Of a DNA stretch of 64,000 bases, positions 36,259 through 45,934 are shown in pieces. The notes beneath the pieces were generated by a model, which worked only from the letters and a program-made list of their open reading frames with translations, did not search any database and was not told where the DNA came from. How positions within the stretch are numbered: position 1 is the stretch's first letter; the number at the start of each line of letters is the position of its first letter. The translations under genes and the position numbers were made by a program. Source of the stretch: an uncultured Ruminococcus sp. (GTDB taxonomy: Bacteria; Bacillota; Clostridia; Oscillospirales; Ruminococcaceae); NCBI GenBank assembly GCA_902780695.1, contig CACZGM010000006.1:1-64000 (forward strand). The letters are read 5' to 3'.

Positions 36259-37236
36259 ATGAATAAACCGGGACTTAAACTGTCAATACCGATTCTCGCT
36301 CTCACAATGCTGTTGTCGGGCTGCTATTTCTTCCCCGAAGAAGAAAAGCTCCTCGACCCGCCGGTCATTGCTCCGGACGAGGTCGCGTATTCCACATTCA
36401 CCGCACGCCGCAAAACGATCGAGAGTACGATAAACGTGACCGGCTATGTCAAGTCGAAGAAGGAAGCCGAGTGCTACTTCACCGCTTACACCGGACAGAT
36501 CAAGAATGTGTATGTTCGCGCCGGCGAGTTCGTAAATGAAGGCGACCTTGTGGCGGAAATGAATGTCGGAGAGCTCGAATACCTGCTCAAAATACAGGAG
36601 CTTGAGGTGCAGGCGGCACAGCTGCGCTATTCGGCAAGCGGTTCCCAGACCGACAAGCTCGACCTTGAGATAGCGCAGAGCACGCTTGAAATGTATCAGG
36701 CGCGTTACGACGGCGCGAAGATTTACGCCCCTATGAGCGGGCAGGTGTCGTATGTGTATAAGATCGACCCGGGTACGGAGTTCGACCCGTATAAGGTCAT
36801 AGCTAGGATAGTCGATCCGGAGGACCTTTATGTCGCGGCAAGCTATGACGGCGATGTGACGGATTTCGCTGTCGGCGACAAGGTGACCGTGACCGTTGAG
36901 TCTGACGATTACCCCTGCACGGTGTACTATACCCCGCATGAAGCCGCGGCCGACGGTGCCGATGACAAGAAGGCGCTCTTTGCGGATTTTGACGGGACTG
37001 TACCGTCATTTGCGTACCTCGGCTCACTGGCAAATATAAAGAAGGTCAGGTCCGTCTCGGAGAACGCTGTCGTCATACCCCGAAACCTCATCAAGACCGA
37101 CGGCGACAGATCATACGTTCAGGTATTTGAGAACGGCGAAAAGAAGGATAAGGATGTCACGATCGGCATAACGAACGCGACGGAAGCGGAAATAACATCG
37201 GGTCTTGAAGCAGGAGAAGCCGTCATCATCAGATGA
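36259..37236 (+). CDS. HlyD/RND-type periplasmic adaptor lipoprotein
   Basis: A 325-aa membrane-fusion protein homologue. Signal peptide with lipobox LLSG-C22 marks it as a lipoprotein on the outer face of the membrane. A biotinyl-lipoyl-like domain follows (GYVKSKKEAECYF, VYVRAGEFVNEGDLVAEM), then a short helical hairpin, the second lipoyl half (IYAPMSGQVSYV) and beta-barrel domains. Such adaptors pair with MacB/FtsX permeases in Gram-positives. The next gene is a large FtsX-type permease, 27 bp on. The ATG at 36259 follows GGAGGG; an upstream in-frame ATG is less well placed. Confidence 0.88.
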   Translation: MNKPGLKLSIPILALTMLLSGCYFFPEEEKLLDPPVIAPDEVAYSTFTARRKTIESTINVTGYVKSKKEAECYFTAYTGQIKNVYVRAGEFVNEGDLVAEMNVGELEYLLKIQELEVQAAQLRYSASGSQTDKLDLEIAQSTLEMYQARYDGAKIYAPMSGQVSYVYKIDPGTEFDPYKVIARIVDPEDLYVAASYDGDVTDFAVGDKVTVTVESDDYPCTVYYTPHEAAADGADDKKALFADFDGTVPSFAYLGSLANIKKVRSVSENAVVIPRNLIKTDGDRSYVQVFENGEKKDKDVTIGITNATEAEITSGLEAGEAVIIR

Positions 37237-37263
37237 CCGGCATTTCCGATAGGAGAAGGTAAA

Positions 37264-40116
37264 GTGTTTACGTTACTGTTCAGAAAGATGCGCAAGACCA
37301 AATGGATGGTTCTGTGCCTGTTTATCGGATTTTTAATGGCGGCGGGCATGATGAGTACCGTGCCGATATATATGGACGCTTCCCTGCAGCGCACGCTGAT
37401 AAAGGACATGGAAGCGTATCAGTTAAGTTCGGGGGATTTCCCCGGAATATACGCTGTCGAGCGCACATTTCCGGAGTCGGCTCCGGGCTCGGAGCGTATC
37501 GCGGCGATCAATGAGCTGCCGGCGACCGTAAAGGAAAGGGCGGATTACCTGCCGATACCTGTGGGTGCCGCAAAGACCGTAGTTTACGACAATATGCTGT
37601 ATATCGTGTCGGGCGGCACGAAAGGCACTTCCAACACAAGAATGAAGCTCGCGGCGATGACCGGATTTACCGAGCACGCGTCAATTACTTCGGGAGCGAT
37701 GTACTGCACGGGCGGCAGGGCTTCCGACGGAGTTTATGAAGCCGTGGCGAGCGAGACCGCGCTCAAGAACCTCGGCATAACACTCGGCGGCGAATACCCG
37801 ATAAAGGGCGGCGATACAAGCGCGGGCGATCTTATCGTGCGCATCGTCGGAATATACGAGCAGTCCGACCCGAACGACATATACTGGTCGGAAAAAGCCG
37901 ACGGCTACGCGAGCGCGCTTATCATCGACTACGACTGCTTCGGGAAGCTGACCGCGGACGGCGCGGTAAAGCCCGCGGATATCGCGGTGCGGTACGCTCT
38001 CGATTATCAGAAAATGGACATGAACGACCTGTCATTCGCGGTGACTGCGATAGAGGAGGACGCGGAGTTTTATCCGACCCTCGGCTGCAAGTTCACCATG
38101 GGCGTTCTGAATATATGGAAAAACTATGCGAAGGAAGCGGAGAAGCTGACCGGCATACTCTGGGTATTGCAGATACCTACAATGGTAATGCTGGCATTCT
38201 ACCTGTTCATGGTGTCCCGTCTCAATGTCGAGCAGGAAAAGAACGAGATAGCCGTGTTCAAGAGCAGAGGCGCGGGTTCATTGCAGATATTCGGTATGTA
38301 CGCCCTTGAAGCGGGCATACTCGGAGTTGTTACGCTCGTGACCGCACCGTTCCTCGGACTTGTGATGTGCCGTTTTCTCGGCGTTTCGGACGGATTTCTC
38401 GAATTCGTCAACAGGACCGGCATTTCCGCGAAGATCACCTCCGGTGCGCTGCTGTACTCGCTGCTTGCGGTGATAATGTTCTTTGCGGCTACGATGATAC
38501 CGATAATACCGGCTTCAAAGCTGTCTATAGTGCAGTACAAGCAGAGCAAAACGAAAGTAGTAAGAATGTCGCTGTGGGAAAAGACGGGTATAGACTTCCT
38601 GCTTATTGCCGCTGCTGTGGTGTTCTATGCGTTCTACACCGCCGACGAGCAGATTTCCGAGGTCTCAACGGGAGATATCAACCCGCTGTTCTTCATCTTC
38701 TCCACCTGCCTCATCTTCGGTCTCGGACTGCTTTTCATACGCATTTACCCCTATCTGCTGAACCTGATATACATCGTATTCAAGCCGCTGTGGACACCGG
38801 CACAGTATATGGCGATAACCACGGTATGCCGCTCACAGGGCGGCCGTGAGCGCTTTCTTATGCTGTTCCTTGTGGTGACATTTTCCCTCGGCATCTTCTC
38901 CGCAAATACGGCGAGAACGATAAATGACCAGAAGGAAGACCGCATACGCTACGCCGACGGAGCCGACATCGTACTGAAGGAATACTGGCTCGAAGCGACC
39001 TCGTCGGAACCCGGCGCACAGGCTTCGGGATATGTCGAGCGTGATTTTGAGCGCTTTGAGGAGCTCGAAGGCGTTGAGACCGCTACAAAGGTGCTTGTCA
39101 ACAAGAAAGCCAAGGTGACGGTCGGGAACAAGACCGAGAGCGGTGTGACGCTGATGGCTGTCGAGCCGTACAAGTTCGCGGAGACGGCGTGGTTCAGGAA
39201 TGACCTGCTTCCGGTACACTGGTGGAATTACATCAAGGCTTTGCAGGATTACCCGTCCGGCGTTATCATATCCCGTGCGCTGGCGGACAAGTATGAGATA
39301 CAGCTCGGCGACGCTATCGACATGAAGTGGGGCGCGAACGAGAAGATCAGCGCTCCTGTGCTTGCGGTGGTCGATTACTGGCCGGGAATAAACCCGAATG
39401 TATCGGCGGTTCCGCAGAAGGGCGGCAAGAAACCCGCAAAGGACGAAGAGACCGGCGAGGAAGAGGAGGAGCTGATCACCTCCTACGCCGTGAACTGCTT
39501 TGCGGTAATGAATTATTACTACACAAGCAGCGTTTCCGACCTCGAACCTTATGAGGTGTGGATCAAGCTGAAAAACGGCGCGTCGAGCGCGGCGCTCTAC
39601 AATGACATATCCGCAAGAAGAATGCCGATAGAGAAGATAACCGACGCTTCGCAGCAGCTCATAAATGTCAAGAACCAGCCGCAGCTGCAGGGCATGAACG
39701 GCGCTCTGACGCTGAGCTTTGTGGTCATTATGATAATGACGATCATCGGTTTCCTTATATACTGGATACTGTCGATACGGAGCAGGACACTGCAGTTCGG
39801 CATACTGCGCGCTATGGGCGTTACATTCCGTGAGATCATCGGTATGATAGGCTATGAGCAGATACTCGTATCCGGTGTTTCACTCGCGATGTCGTTCATA
39901 ATCGGCGGCATTGCAAGCGATATGTTCGTTCCGCTGTTCCGCTCGATGTACAATCCCGCCGATCAGGTGCCGCCGTTCCTTGTTGCGGCTTCACAGAGCG
40001 ACTATATCAAGCTGTATGTGATAATCGTGCTGATGCTCGGCGGCGGATTCGCTATCCTCGGTGCGCTTATCAGAAAAATAAACATCAACAAGGCTCTCAA
40101 GCTCGGTGAAGACTGA
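37264..40116 (+). CDS. Large FtsX-type ABC permease
   Basis: A 950-aa permease starting at GTG (RBS AGGAGAAGG). One N-terminal helix (about 14-36), an extracellular domain (37-280), three helices forming an FtsX unit (about 285-420, with EIAVFKSRGAGSLQIFGMYALE), further helices (440-520), a second extracellular domain (about 545-790, with a charged KPAKDEETGEEEEE loop) and a C-terminal FtsX unit (about 815-940, with LQFGILRAMGVTFREIIGMIGYEQ). The double-FtsX layout fits LolE/YxdM-like transporters exporting lipids or peptides, or mechanotransmission. No ATPase gene is adjacent; the nearest is 42486. Confidence 0.9.
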   Translation: MFTLLFRKMRKTKWMVLCLFIGFLMAAGMMSTVPIYMDASLQRTLIKDMEAYQLSSGDFPGIYAVERTFPESAPGSERIAAINELPATVKERADYLPIPVGAAKTVVYDNMLYIVSGGTKGTSNTRMKLAAMTGFTEHASITSGAMYCTGGRASDGVYEAVASETALKNLGITLGGEYPIKGGDTSAGDLIVRIVGIYEQSDPNDIYWSEKADGYASALIIDYDCFGKLTADGAVKPADIAVRYALDYQKMDMNDLSFAVTAIEEDAEFYPTLGCKFTMGVLNIWKNYAKEAEKLTGILWVLQIPTMVMLAFYLFMVSRLNVEQEKNEIAVFKSRGAGSLQIFGMYALEAGILGVVTLVTAPFLGLVMCRFLGVSDGFLEFVNRTGISAKITSGALLYSLLAVIMFFAATMIPIIPASKLSIVQYKQSKTKVVRMSLWEKTGIDFLLIAAAVVFYAFYTADEQISEVSTGDINPLFFIFSTCLIFGLGLLFIRIYPYLLNLIYIVFKPLWTPAQYMAITTVCRSQGGRERFLMLFLVVTFSLGIFSANTARTINDQKEDRIRYADGADIVLKEYWLEATSSEPGAQASGYVERDFERFEELEGVETATKVLVNKKAKVTVGNKTESGVTLMAVEPYKFAETAWFRNDLLPVHWWNYIKALQDYPSGVIISRALADKYEIQLGDAIDMKWGANEKISAPVLAVVDYWPGINPNVSAVPQKGGKKPAKDEETGEEEEELITSYAVNCFAVMNYYYTSSVSDLEPYEVWIKLKNGASSAALYNDISARRMPIEKITDASQQLINVKNQPQLQGMNGALTLSFVVIMIMTIIGFLIYWILSIRSRTLQFGILRAMGVTFREIIGMIGYEQILVSGVSLAMSFIIGGIASDMFVPLFRSMYNPADQVPPFLVAASQSDYIKLYVIIVLMLGGGFAILGALIRKININKALKLGED

Positions 40117-40189
40117 TAGAGCCGTCGGTCCTGCTGGCGGAACAATCGCAATAAACCGACGCATACAAACATAACAGGAGGATATCACC

Positions 40190-40888
40190 ATGAAAAAACT
40201 ATCGTACATCACAGCTGCCCTCGCATTAATACTTGCTCTCTCGTCTTGCGGAAACAAGGCCGAACCGAAGCAGACATCGGCTCAGCAGACAGAAGCCCCG
40301 GTATCCGCTTCCGCACAGGATAACGCAAATGCAGGAAGCTCCGGAAATACCGAAAGCACTGCGGCGCCTGTTATACCCGGAGTGCTGTATTCTCTGAATC
40401 TTAAAGACGGTGAAGAACCTGTCATCAAGGGCATCAGACTCACCGGAAACCGAATAGGTTCCGGGCTGGACAATGGGATCAATTCCTGGCCGGTATCCGC
40501 GGAAAAGGTACGTTTTATATTTGCGCTGGACGAGTGGATCTCGATAGAACTCGACACGGCAAAGGACTCGGATGCGTTTCATGCTTATATAGTACCTCAC
40601 AAGGAGTCTGAGGAGACGCTGACAGATACCTTTGTTGAGATGCTCGCCGGAAATGAAGCGGTCTGTGACCTTAACCGCCCCGACAGCGATGATTGGAACG
40701 AATGGGGCAGTCTCTACCTCTTTTCGGAGGATTGGCCGGAAGGAAACTACGATCTTGTTATAACCGACGGCATCACTCCCGTTGCAAGAGTGCTTCTTAA
40801 TATGTACAATGAAGCCGCTCTTAACGACAAGAGCGACAAAGAGCTTGAGAAGATGATGTCGGACGCGGTAAATGCGGCAAAAGGCTGA
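40190..40888 (+). CDS. Hypothetical lipoprotein
   Basis: A 232-aa secreted lipoprotein: signal peptide KKLSYITAALALILALSSC with lipobox, then a Gln/Ala/Ser-rich linker (about residues 22-60). A globular domain of roughly 160 residues follows, with mostly beta character (VLYSLNLKDGEEP, RFIFALDEWISIELDT). No family recognised. Strong RBS (AGGAGG). It follows the permease by 73 bp, so it may be a substrate-binding or accessory factor of that transporter (context only). Confidence 0.8.
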   Translation: MKKLSYITAALALILALSSCGNKAEPKQTSAQQTEAPVSASAQDNANAGSSGNTESTAAPVIPGVLYSLNLKDGEEPVIKGIRLTGNRIGSGLDNGINSWPVSAEKVRFIFALDEWISIELDTAKDSDAFHAYIVPHKESEETLTDTFVEMLAGNEAVCDLNRPDSDDWNEWGSLYLFSEDWPEGNYDLVITDGITPVARVLLNMYNEAALNDKSDKELEKMMSDAVNAAKG

Positions 40889-40982
40889 AGACCGGCGCGA
40901 TGACGCGTATGATTCCGGCAGCTGAATATGCGCTTACGCGCTGTCTTTACAGACCGCACAAAGGCTGCGCACCCCTGACCTG

Positions 40983-40997
40983 CGGCAGCGTGACGCT
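40983..40997 (+). terminator. Weak intrinsic terminator after the lipoprotein gene
   Basis: GCAGCG-tga-CGCTGC hairpin (6 bp) followed by ACCCGTTTTT. Confidence 0.45.
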
Positions 40998-41109
40998 GCA
41001 CCCGTTTTTGATGAGTTAAACGGGAAATCATAAAAAAGTCTGCCGCAGACGGACACCACAATTATTCATTATTCATTTTTCACTATTTCCGATTCCGGAG
41101 GTATTAATT

Positions 41110-42228
41110 ATGGGATTGAGATTTCATAAAAGCCTGAACATCTGCAAGGGTGTCAAGCTCAATTTAAGCAAGTCCGGTGTGGGCGTGAGTCTCGGAACGA
41201 ACGGGGCGCGCTATTCCCTGAACACCAGCGGCAGACGCACGGCAACGTTCGGAATACCGGGAACGGGACTTTCGTATGTAAAGACGTTCAGCAGCGGCAA
41301 GAAGAAAAAGTCCACTTCCGAAGCTACGAAAAAGAAGGAAGAGCTGAAAAAGCAGAAAGAGGAACTTGCGGCACAGAAGGCCGAGCAGAAAGCTACCGAG
41401 ATGCAGGAAAGCGCGCTGAAAGCACAGGAAGCCGAGAACTACGTCGAGCTGATAAAATCGGTGCATAAGGAATGCGAGAACGACGTGGACTGGAGCGCAG
41501 TGCTTGAATCGCCTCCGCCGTTCGTGAAGGGACAGCAGGGTCCCCGCGAAAAGGAAGCGCAGAAGGCGATAGACGATTATAAGCCGGGGCTTGCCGGCAG
41601 GCTGTTCGGTGACGCGAAAGCAAAGGAAAAGCTGACGGACGCTCTTGAAGAAGCAAAGAAAGCAGACGCGCAGGAATTTGCGGACTGGCAGGACAGCTAC
41701 AAATTCGCCCAGCGCATCATCGACGGCGATATCGACGCTTATCTCGAAGCCATAAACGAAGCCGACCCGTTTGAAGACCTTGTGGAATACGGCAGCGGGT
41801 TTGAATTCGGCACAGACGACCCGTCGGTAATGGAGATAGAGTTCACGGTAAAGTCGGAAGAAGTCGTTCCGAAAACGACGGTCAGCGTTCTGAAAAGCGG
41901 GAAGCTCTCCGAAAAGGAAATGACAAATACCGCATATTACGATCTTACGCAGGACTATGTGTGCAGCTGCGCAGTGCGGCTCGCAAGAGAGATATTCGCG
42001 CTGCTGCCCGTCGGCGGAGTCATCGTTCACGCCGTTGACAATATCCTCGATACCTCGACGGGAAACGACGCAGAGGTCACGATACTGTCGGTGCTGTTTG
42101 AAAGAGAGAAATTTGAAGCGGCAAACTTCGACAGGATAGACCCTTCCGATTTCGTCAATTCATTTACCTGCAATATGAATTTCGCAAAGACCGCAGGCTT
42201 CAAGCCAGTGAAAAGACTGGGAGAGTAG
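41110..42228 (+). CDS. DUF4236 domain protein
   Basis: A 372-aa protein. Residues 1-58 are a clear DUF4236 domain (MGLRFHKSLNICKGVKLNLS, GTGLSYVK), a short basic beta-rich module of unknown function. It is followed by a Lys/Glu-rich coiled-coil (about 62-115) and a C-terminal globular region of about 250 residues that I do not recognise. The coiled-coil after DUF4236 is unusual compared with the short forms. RBS CCGGAGG. Context gives no clear function. Confidence 0.85.
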   Translation: MGLRFHKSLNICKGVKLNLSKSGVGVSLGTNGARYSLNTSGRRTATFGIPGTGLSYVKTFSSGKKKKSTSEATKKKEELKKQKEELAAQKAEQKATEMQESALKAQEAENYVELIKSVHKECENDVDWSAVLESPPPFVKGQQGPREKEAQKAIDDYKPGLAGRLFGDAKAKEKLTDALEEAKKADAQEFADWQDSYKFAQRIIDGDIDAYLEAINEADPFEDLVEYGSGFEFGTDDPSVMEIEFTVKSEEVVPKTTVSVLKSGKLSEKEMTNTAYYDLTQDYVCSCAVRLAREIFALLPVGGVIVHAVDNILDTSTGNDAEVTILSVLFEREKFEAANFDRIDPSDFVNSFTCNMNFAKTAGFKPVKRLGE

Positions 42229-42336
42229 AGAGCGCGGAGCCCGCGCTGGCAGTAGCTGTATTTCGGAGCAATCTGCTACGGGCAGCTTTTGCGAAAAATG
42301 CAGTGGGGTTGGTGCAATTTAGATCAGACTTACTAT

Positions 42337-42462
42337 CCGAGGTGGCGCACCCGCCCATAGAAGAATGAAGCTACGCATTACGGAGCGGCGCGTCCGCCGC
42401 CGAGGTGGCGCACCCGCCCATAGAAGAATGAAGCTACGCATTACGGAGCGGCGCGTCCGCCG
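42337..42462. repeat. Tandem duplication of a 63-bp repeat
   Basis: Two exact 63-bp units, 42337-42399 and 42400-42462, each starting CCGAGGTGGCGCACCCGCCC and ending GCGCGTCCGCCG. Related copies are at 7634-7696 and 9973-10013. The tandem ends 23 bp before the MacB-like ATG. Confidence 0.9.
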
Positions 42463-42485
42463 CAAAAGAAAGGATATCACACTAA

Positions 42486-44924
42486 ATGCTAAGCCTGAAA
42501 AACATCAAGAAAAACTACAAAATGGGCGATACGGTCGTTGAAGCGCTTAAAGGCGTGAGCGTTGACTTCCGCGAAAACGAATTTGTCGCCGTGCTCGGTC
42601 AGTCCGGCTGCGGAAAGACCACCCTGCTCAACATCATCGGCGGTCTTGACCGCTACACCGACGGAGACCTCATCATCGACGGAGTCTCCACAAAAAAATA
42701 CCGCGACCGCGACTGGGACACCTACCGCAACCATAAGATCGGATTCGTGTTCCAGAGCTATAACCTGATACCGCATCAGACCGTGCTCTCGAACGTCGAG
42801 CTTGCGCTCACCCTCTCCGGCGTGTCCAAAAGCGAACGCAGGAAACGCGCTCTCGACGTGCTTGAAAAGGTCGGACTGAAAGACCAGGTAAAGAAAAAGC
42901 CGAATCAGATGTCCGGCGGTCAGATGCAGAGAGTTGCTATTGCAAGAGCGCTGATAAATGACCCGGATATCCTGCTTGCCGACGAGCCTACCGGCGCACT
43001 CGACAGTGAGACGAGCATACAGATAATGGAGATACTCAAGGAGATCTCCAAGGACAAGCTCATTATAATGGTAACACATAACCCCGAGCTTGCCGAAAAG
43101 TATGCAAACCGCACCATAAGACTCGTTGACGGTAATATCACCGGCGACAGCAATCCATACGTTTCCGATCAGCCCCTCAAAGATCAGCCGGATAAAGTCC
43201 GCAAAACCTCGATGTCGTTCTTTACCGCTATGTCGCTGAGCCTGAACAACCTCATGACAAAAAAGGGCAGAACGATACTCACGTCCTTTGCAGGCAGTAT
43301 CGGTATTATCGGTATCGCGCTCATACTCTCGCTTTCAAACGGCGTGCAGGAGTATATCAACGATATACAGCATGACACGCTCGCTTCCTACCCGATACAG
43401 ATAGACGAGAGCAGCACCGATATCTCGTCATTCCTTACCGTATCCGGGGGAAATATGATAGATGAAGCGAATGAACGCGCTAACAGATCAAAAGACAGGA
43501 TCTACACCGATGACCGTATGGGCGATATACTTGAGGGTATGTACGCACAGACCAATACCAATGACCTCAAGAGCTTCAAGGAGTTCCTTGACGGAAACAA
43601 GGATATAGCCAAAAATGTCACGAATATCGAATACTCCTACGGCGGACTTACTCTGCAGGTGTTCTCGGAGACAGAGGACGGGATAAAGCGGGTGAACCCG
43701 AACAACGTGCTTGACGAGATAGGCTTTGGCTCTGTTTCCGGTATGTTCAGCCTAAGATCGCAGGTATCTTCCTCGGCGTCCGATATCAACGTTTTCAGCG
43801 AGATCACCGACAACGAAAATATGTTCAATACAAAGTACGAGCTTGTTGCGGGAAAGAAGCCGGAAAACTACAATGAAGCCGTGCTTATCATAGACAAGAA
43901 CAATGAGATCACGGACTTTACGCTGTACGCGCTGGGAATGAAGGATCCCTCCGAGCTCAGGAACGCAGTCCGCGATATGATGCAGAAAAAGGACAAGAAC
44001 AAGATCGACAAGGTCGAGGAAAGCCCGGATTATGCTTTTGAGGACTTTATCGGAAAGACTTTCAGCGTTGTACCGAACTCCGATCTCTACAAGAAGGACG
44101 AGAACGGCTTATGGCAGCTTATGACCGACGACGAGGACTTTATGAAGGATATCTGCGAAGACTCGGTCAAGCTGAAGATCGTCGGAATCATACGCGAGAA
44201 GGAGCGCTCCACCTCCATAAGCGGTACTATCGGCTACAAGAAAGAGCTTACCGCATACATTTCCGAAAAGATCAACGAAAGCGAGATCGTCAAAGAGCAG
44301 CAGGAAAAGGAAGAATACGATGTATTCAACGGACTGCCGTTCGAGAATACCGCAGCCGGCGACAAGGCAGAAGCCGAGGCAAAGGAGAAAGCCGAGCAGA
44401 AGAAGCGCGAGCTTGAAGACCTCCGGAACCAGCTCACAGAAGCAGCGGAAAAGATGAAGGAGCTGGAGGAGATGAAGGCGCAGTATGAAGCTGCCGCCGC
44501 AGCCGCTCCGGATATGGAAACGATAATGGCGTCGCTTACACCCGAACAGCAGGCGGCACTCGCGCAGATGACACCCGAGGAGCAGCAGCAGTACATCGCG
44601 TCAATGATGCCTGCGGGCGCGGAGATGCCGGAGATGCCCGAAATGCCGGATATGTCGTCTATAATCGCGATGCTTCCGGAAGACCAGCAGGAAGCGCTGA
44701 ACGCTATGACTCCGGAGGAGCAGATGGCGTATATCATGAAGATGAGCGGCGAGGACAGCGGAATGGCTCTGCCCATGGATCCGGCGCTCGGAAATATAAA
44801 CATTGCGAATTTTGATATGTCGGCGTTCGATATCTCAAATATCAGCGAAGATCAGATGTCGTTCTTCATGTCGATGTCTGATGAGCAGCGCGACGATCGT
44901 CCTCCAGCCAGTTCGACAATCTGA
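42486..44924 (+). CDS. MacB-like ABC transporter, ATPase-permease fusion (5' part, frameshifted)
   Basis: An 812-codon open frame. The N-terminal ABC ATPase (residues 1-225) has Walker A GQSGCGKT (38-45), signature MSGGQMQRVAIARAL and Walker B ILLADEPTGALD. The first membrane helix is GRTILTSFAGSIGIIGIALI (about 259-278), followed by a large extracellular domain. Residues about 615-660 are a coiled-coil, and 660-760 are Met/Pro/Glu-rich with repeated TPEEQ and EMPEMPDM units. The frame ends at 44924, but the same protein clearly continues at 44.9-45.5 kb in another frame (FDNLKALGVISMD...). A net single-base deletion between about 44890 and 44920 explains this. As sequenced it lacks the last three helices. 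Confidence 0.9.
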   Translation: MLSLKNIKKNYKMGDTVVEALKGVSVDFRENEFVAVLGQSGCGKTTLLNIIGGLDRYTDGDLIIDGVSTKKYRDRDWDTYRNHKIGFVFQSYNLIPHQTVLSNVELALTLSGVSKSERRKRALDVLEKVGLKDQVKKKPNQMSGGQMQRVAIARALINDPDILLADEPTGALDSETSIQIMEILKEISKDKLIIMVTHNPELAEKYANRTIRLVDGNITGDSNPYVSDQPLKDQPDKVRKTSMSFFTAMSLSLNNLMTKKGRTILTSFAGSIGIIGIALILSLSNGVQEYINDIQHDTLASYPIQIDESSTDISSFLTVSGGNMIDEANERANRSKDRIYTDDRMGDILEGMYAQTNTNDLKSFKEFLDGNKDIAKNVTNIEYSYGGLTLQVFSETEDGIKRVNPNNVLDEIGFGSVSGMFSLRSQVSSSASDINVFSEITDNENMFNTKYELVAGKKPENYNEAVLIIDKNNEITDFTLYALGMKDPSELRNAVRDMMQKKDKNKIDKVEESPDYAFEDFIGKTFSVVPNSDLYKKDENGLWQLMTDDEDFMKDICEDSVKLKIVGIIREKERSTSISGTIGYKKELTAYISEKINESEIVKEQQEKEEYDVFNGLPFENTAAGDKAEAEAKEKAEQKKRELEDLRNQLTEAAEKMKELEEMKAQYEAAAAAAPDMETIMASLTPEQQAALAQMTPEEQQQYIASMMPAGAEMPEMPEMPDMSSIIAMLPEDQQEALNAMTPEEQMAYIMKMSGEDSGMALPMDPALGNINIANFDMSAFDISNISEDQMSFFMSMSDEQRDDRPPASSTI

Positions 44925-44944
44925 AAGCACTCGGTGTTATAAGC

Positions 44945-45514
44945 ATGGATACACCGTCCTCAATAGCAATATACCCGATAGATTTTGAAGCCAAAGAGCG
45001 CGTTACCGACATAATAAAGCAGTACAACTCGACTGTTGACGAAGATCATCAGATCACATATACCGATGTGGTGGGACTGCTGATGTCGTCCGTGACGGAT
45101 ATCATCAACGCGATAAGCTATATCCTTATAGCGTTTGTTGCGATCTCGCTTATCGTTTCGTCGATAATGATAGGAATCATAACGTATATCTCCGTACTTG
45201 AACGCACGAAGGAGATCGGTATTCTCCGTTCTATCGGCGCGTCGAAGAAGGATATCTCCCGCGTATTCAACGCCGAGACAACGATCATCGGATTTATATC
45301 CGGCGCTATCGGAATACTTGTGACGGTGATACTGATAATCCCGATAAATATTATTATCGAAAATATGACCGAGATTGCAAATCTCGCTTCTCTCCCGCCG
45401 TTTGCAGCGGTTATTCTCATAGCAATAAGCATCGTTCTCACACTTATCGCAGGTCTCTTCCCTTCCGGCGTGGCCGCCAAGAAAGACCCCGTAGTAGCTC
45501 TGAGAACCGAATAA
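44945..45514 (+). CDS. C-terminal FtsX domain of the frameshifted MacB-like transporter (3' part)
   Basis: A 189-codon frame that continues the preceding gene in the -1 frame. It carries the three-helix FtsX domain: VTDIINAISYILIAFVAISL, the ERTKEIGILRSIGASKKDIS coupling motif, and FISGAIGILVTVILIIPINI with a final helix, ending LFPSGVAAKKDPVVALRTE. The ATG at 44945 has no RBS. The coding match extends upstream of it to about 44910 (FDNLKAL), so it is not a separate gene but the distal part of a broken one, or the product of a sequencing error. Confidence 0.85.
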   Translation: MDTPSSIAIYPIDFEAKERVTDIIKQYNSTVDEDHQITYTDVVGLLMSSVTDIINAISYILIAFVAISLIVSSIMIGIITYISVLERTKEIGILRSIGASKKDISRVFNAETTIIGFISGAIGILVTVILIIPINIIIENMTEIANLASLPPFAAVILIAISIVLTLIAGLFPSGVAAKKDPVVALRTE

Positions 45515-45655
45515 GTCTCTGCGATTTCACTGCGCTTACGCGCATTGTCCTGTGCGGATTCCGCGCTGGCAGCTGCTGAATTTCAGAGTACCGGTTTATA
45601 TCCGGCGCAGACTGAAACACAGCGGATCGGCAAAGACTTCATCTGCAAAATATAT

Positions 45656-45690
45656 AAGACTGCTGAAACCTGACAGATCTCAGCAGTCTT
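45656..45690 (+). terminator. Intrinsic terminator after the MacB-like gene
   Basis: Perfect 11-bp stem AAGACTGCTGA / TCAGCAGTCTT, 13-nt loop, followed by TTGTTTTGC. Confidence 0.8.
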
Positions 45691-45806
45691 TTGTTTTGCT
45701 CCGATAACTTTTTCATTAACCTCAAAGCGATCAAAGCTATCCGGAAATGGGCTCCCCAAAATCTCAGGCGTAAGCGCCGCGCCGTCTGCTTATTTTTCCT
45801 TTCGAC

Positions 45807-45835
45807 TTGACAAACACAGTACAGAATGATATACT
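45807..45835 (+). promoter_or_regulatory. Promoter of the degV gene
   Basis: -35 TTGACA (45807-45812), 17-bp spacer, -10 TATACT (45830-45835). Confidence 0.7.
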
Positions 45836-45934
45836 GATTATAGTGTATATTGAAACTATTTTTGAGTTCCAGCCGAAAGCGGGAATGCAATAAATAATCA
45901 AAATCGGAAATATGCCGGAAAGCGAGGACACAAG

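Noticed and set aside
42337..42462. CRISPR-like array
   Set aside because: Two directly abutting 63-bp units without spacers or cas genes: an ordinary tandem duplication.
44885..44945. Programmed -1 frameshifting in the MacB-like gene
   Set aside because: No slippery X_XXY_YYZ heptamer or downstream pseudoknot-like pairing found; mutation or sequencing error is simpler.
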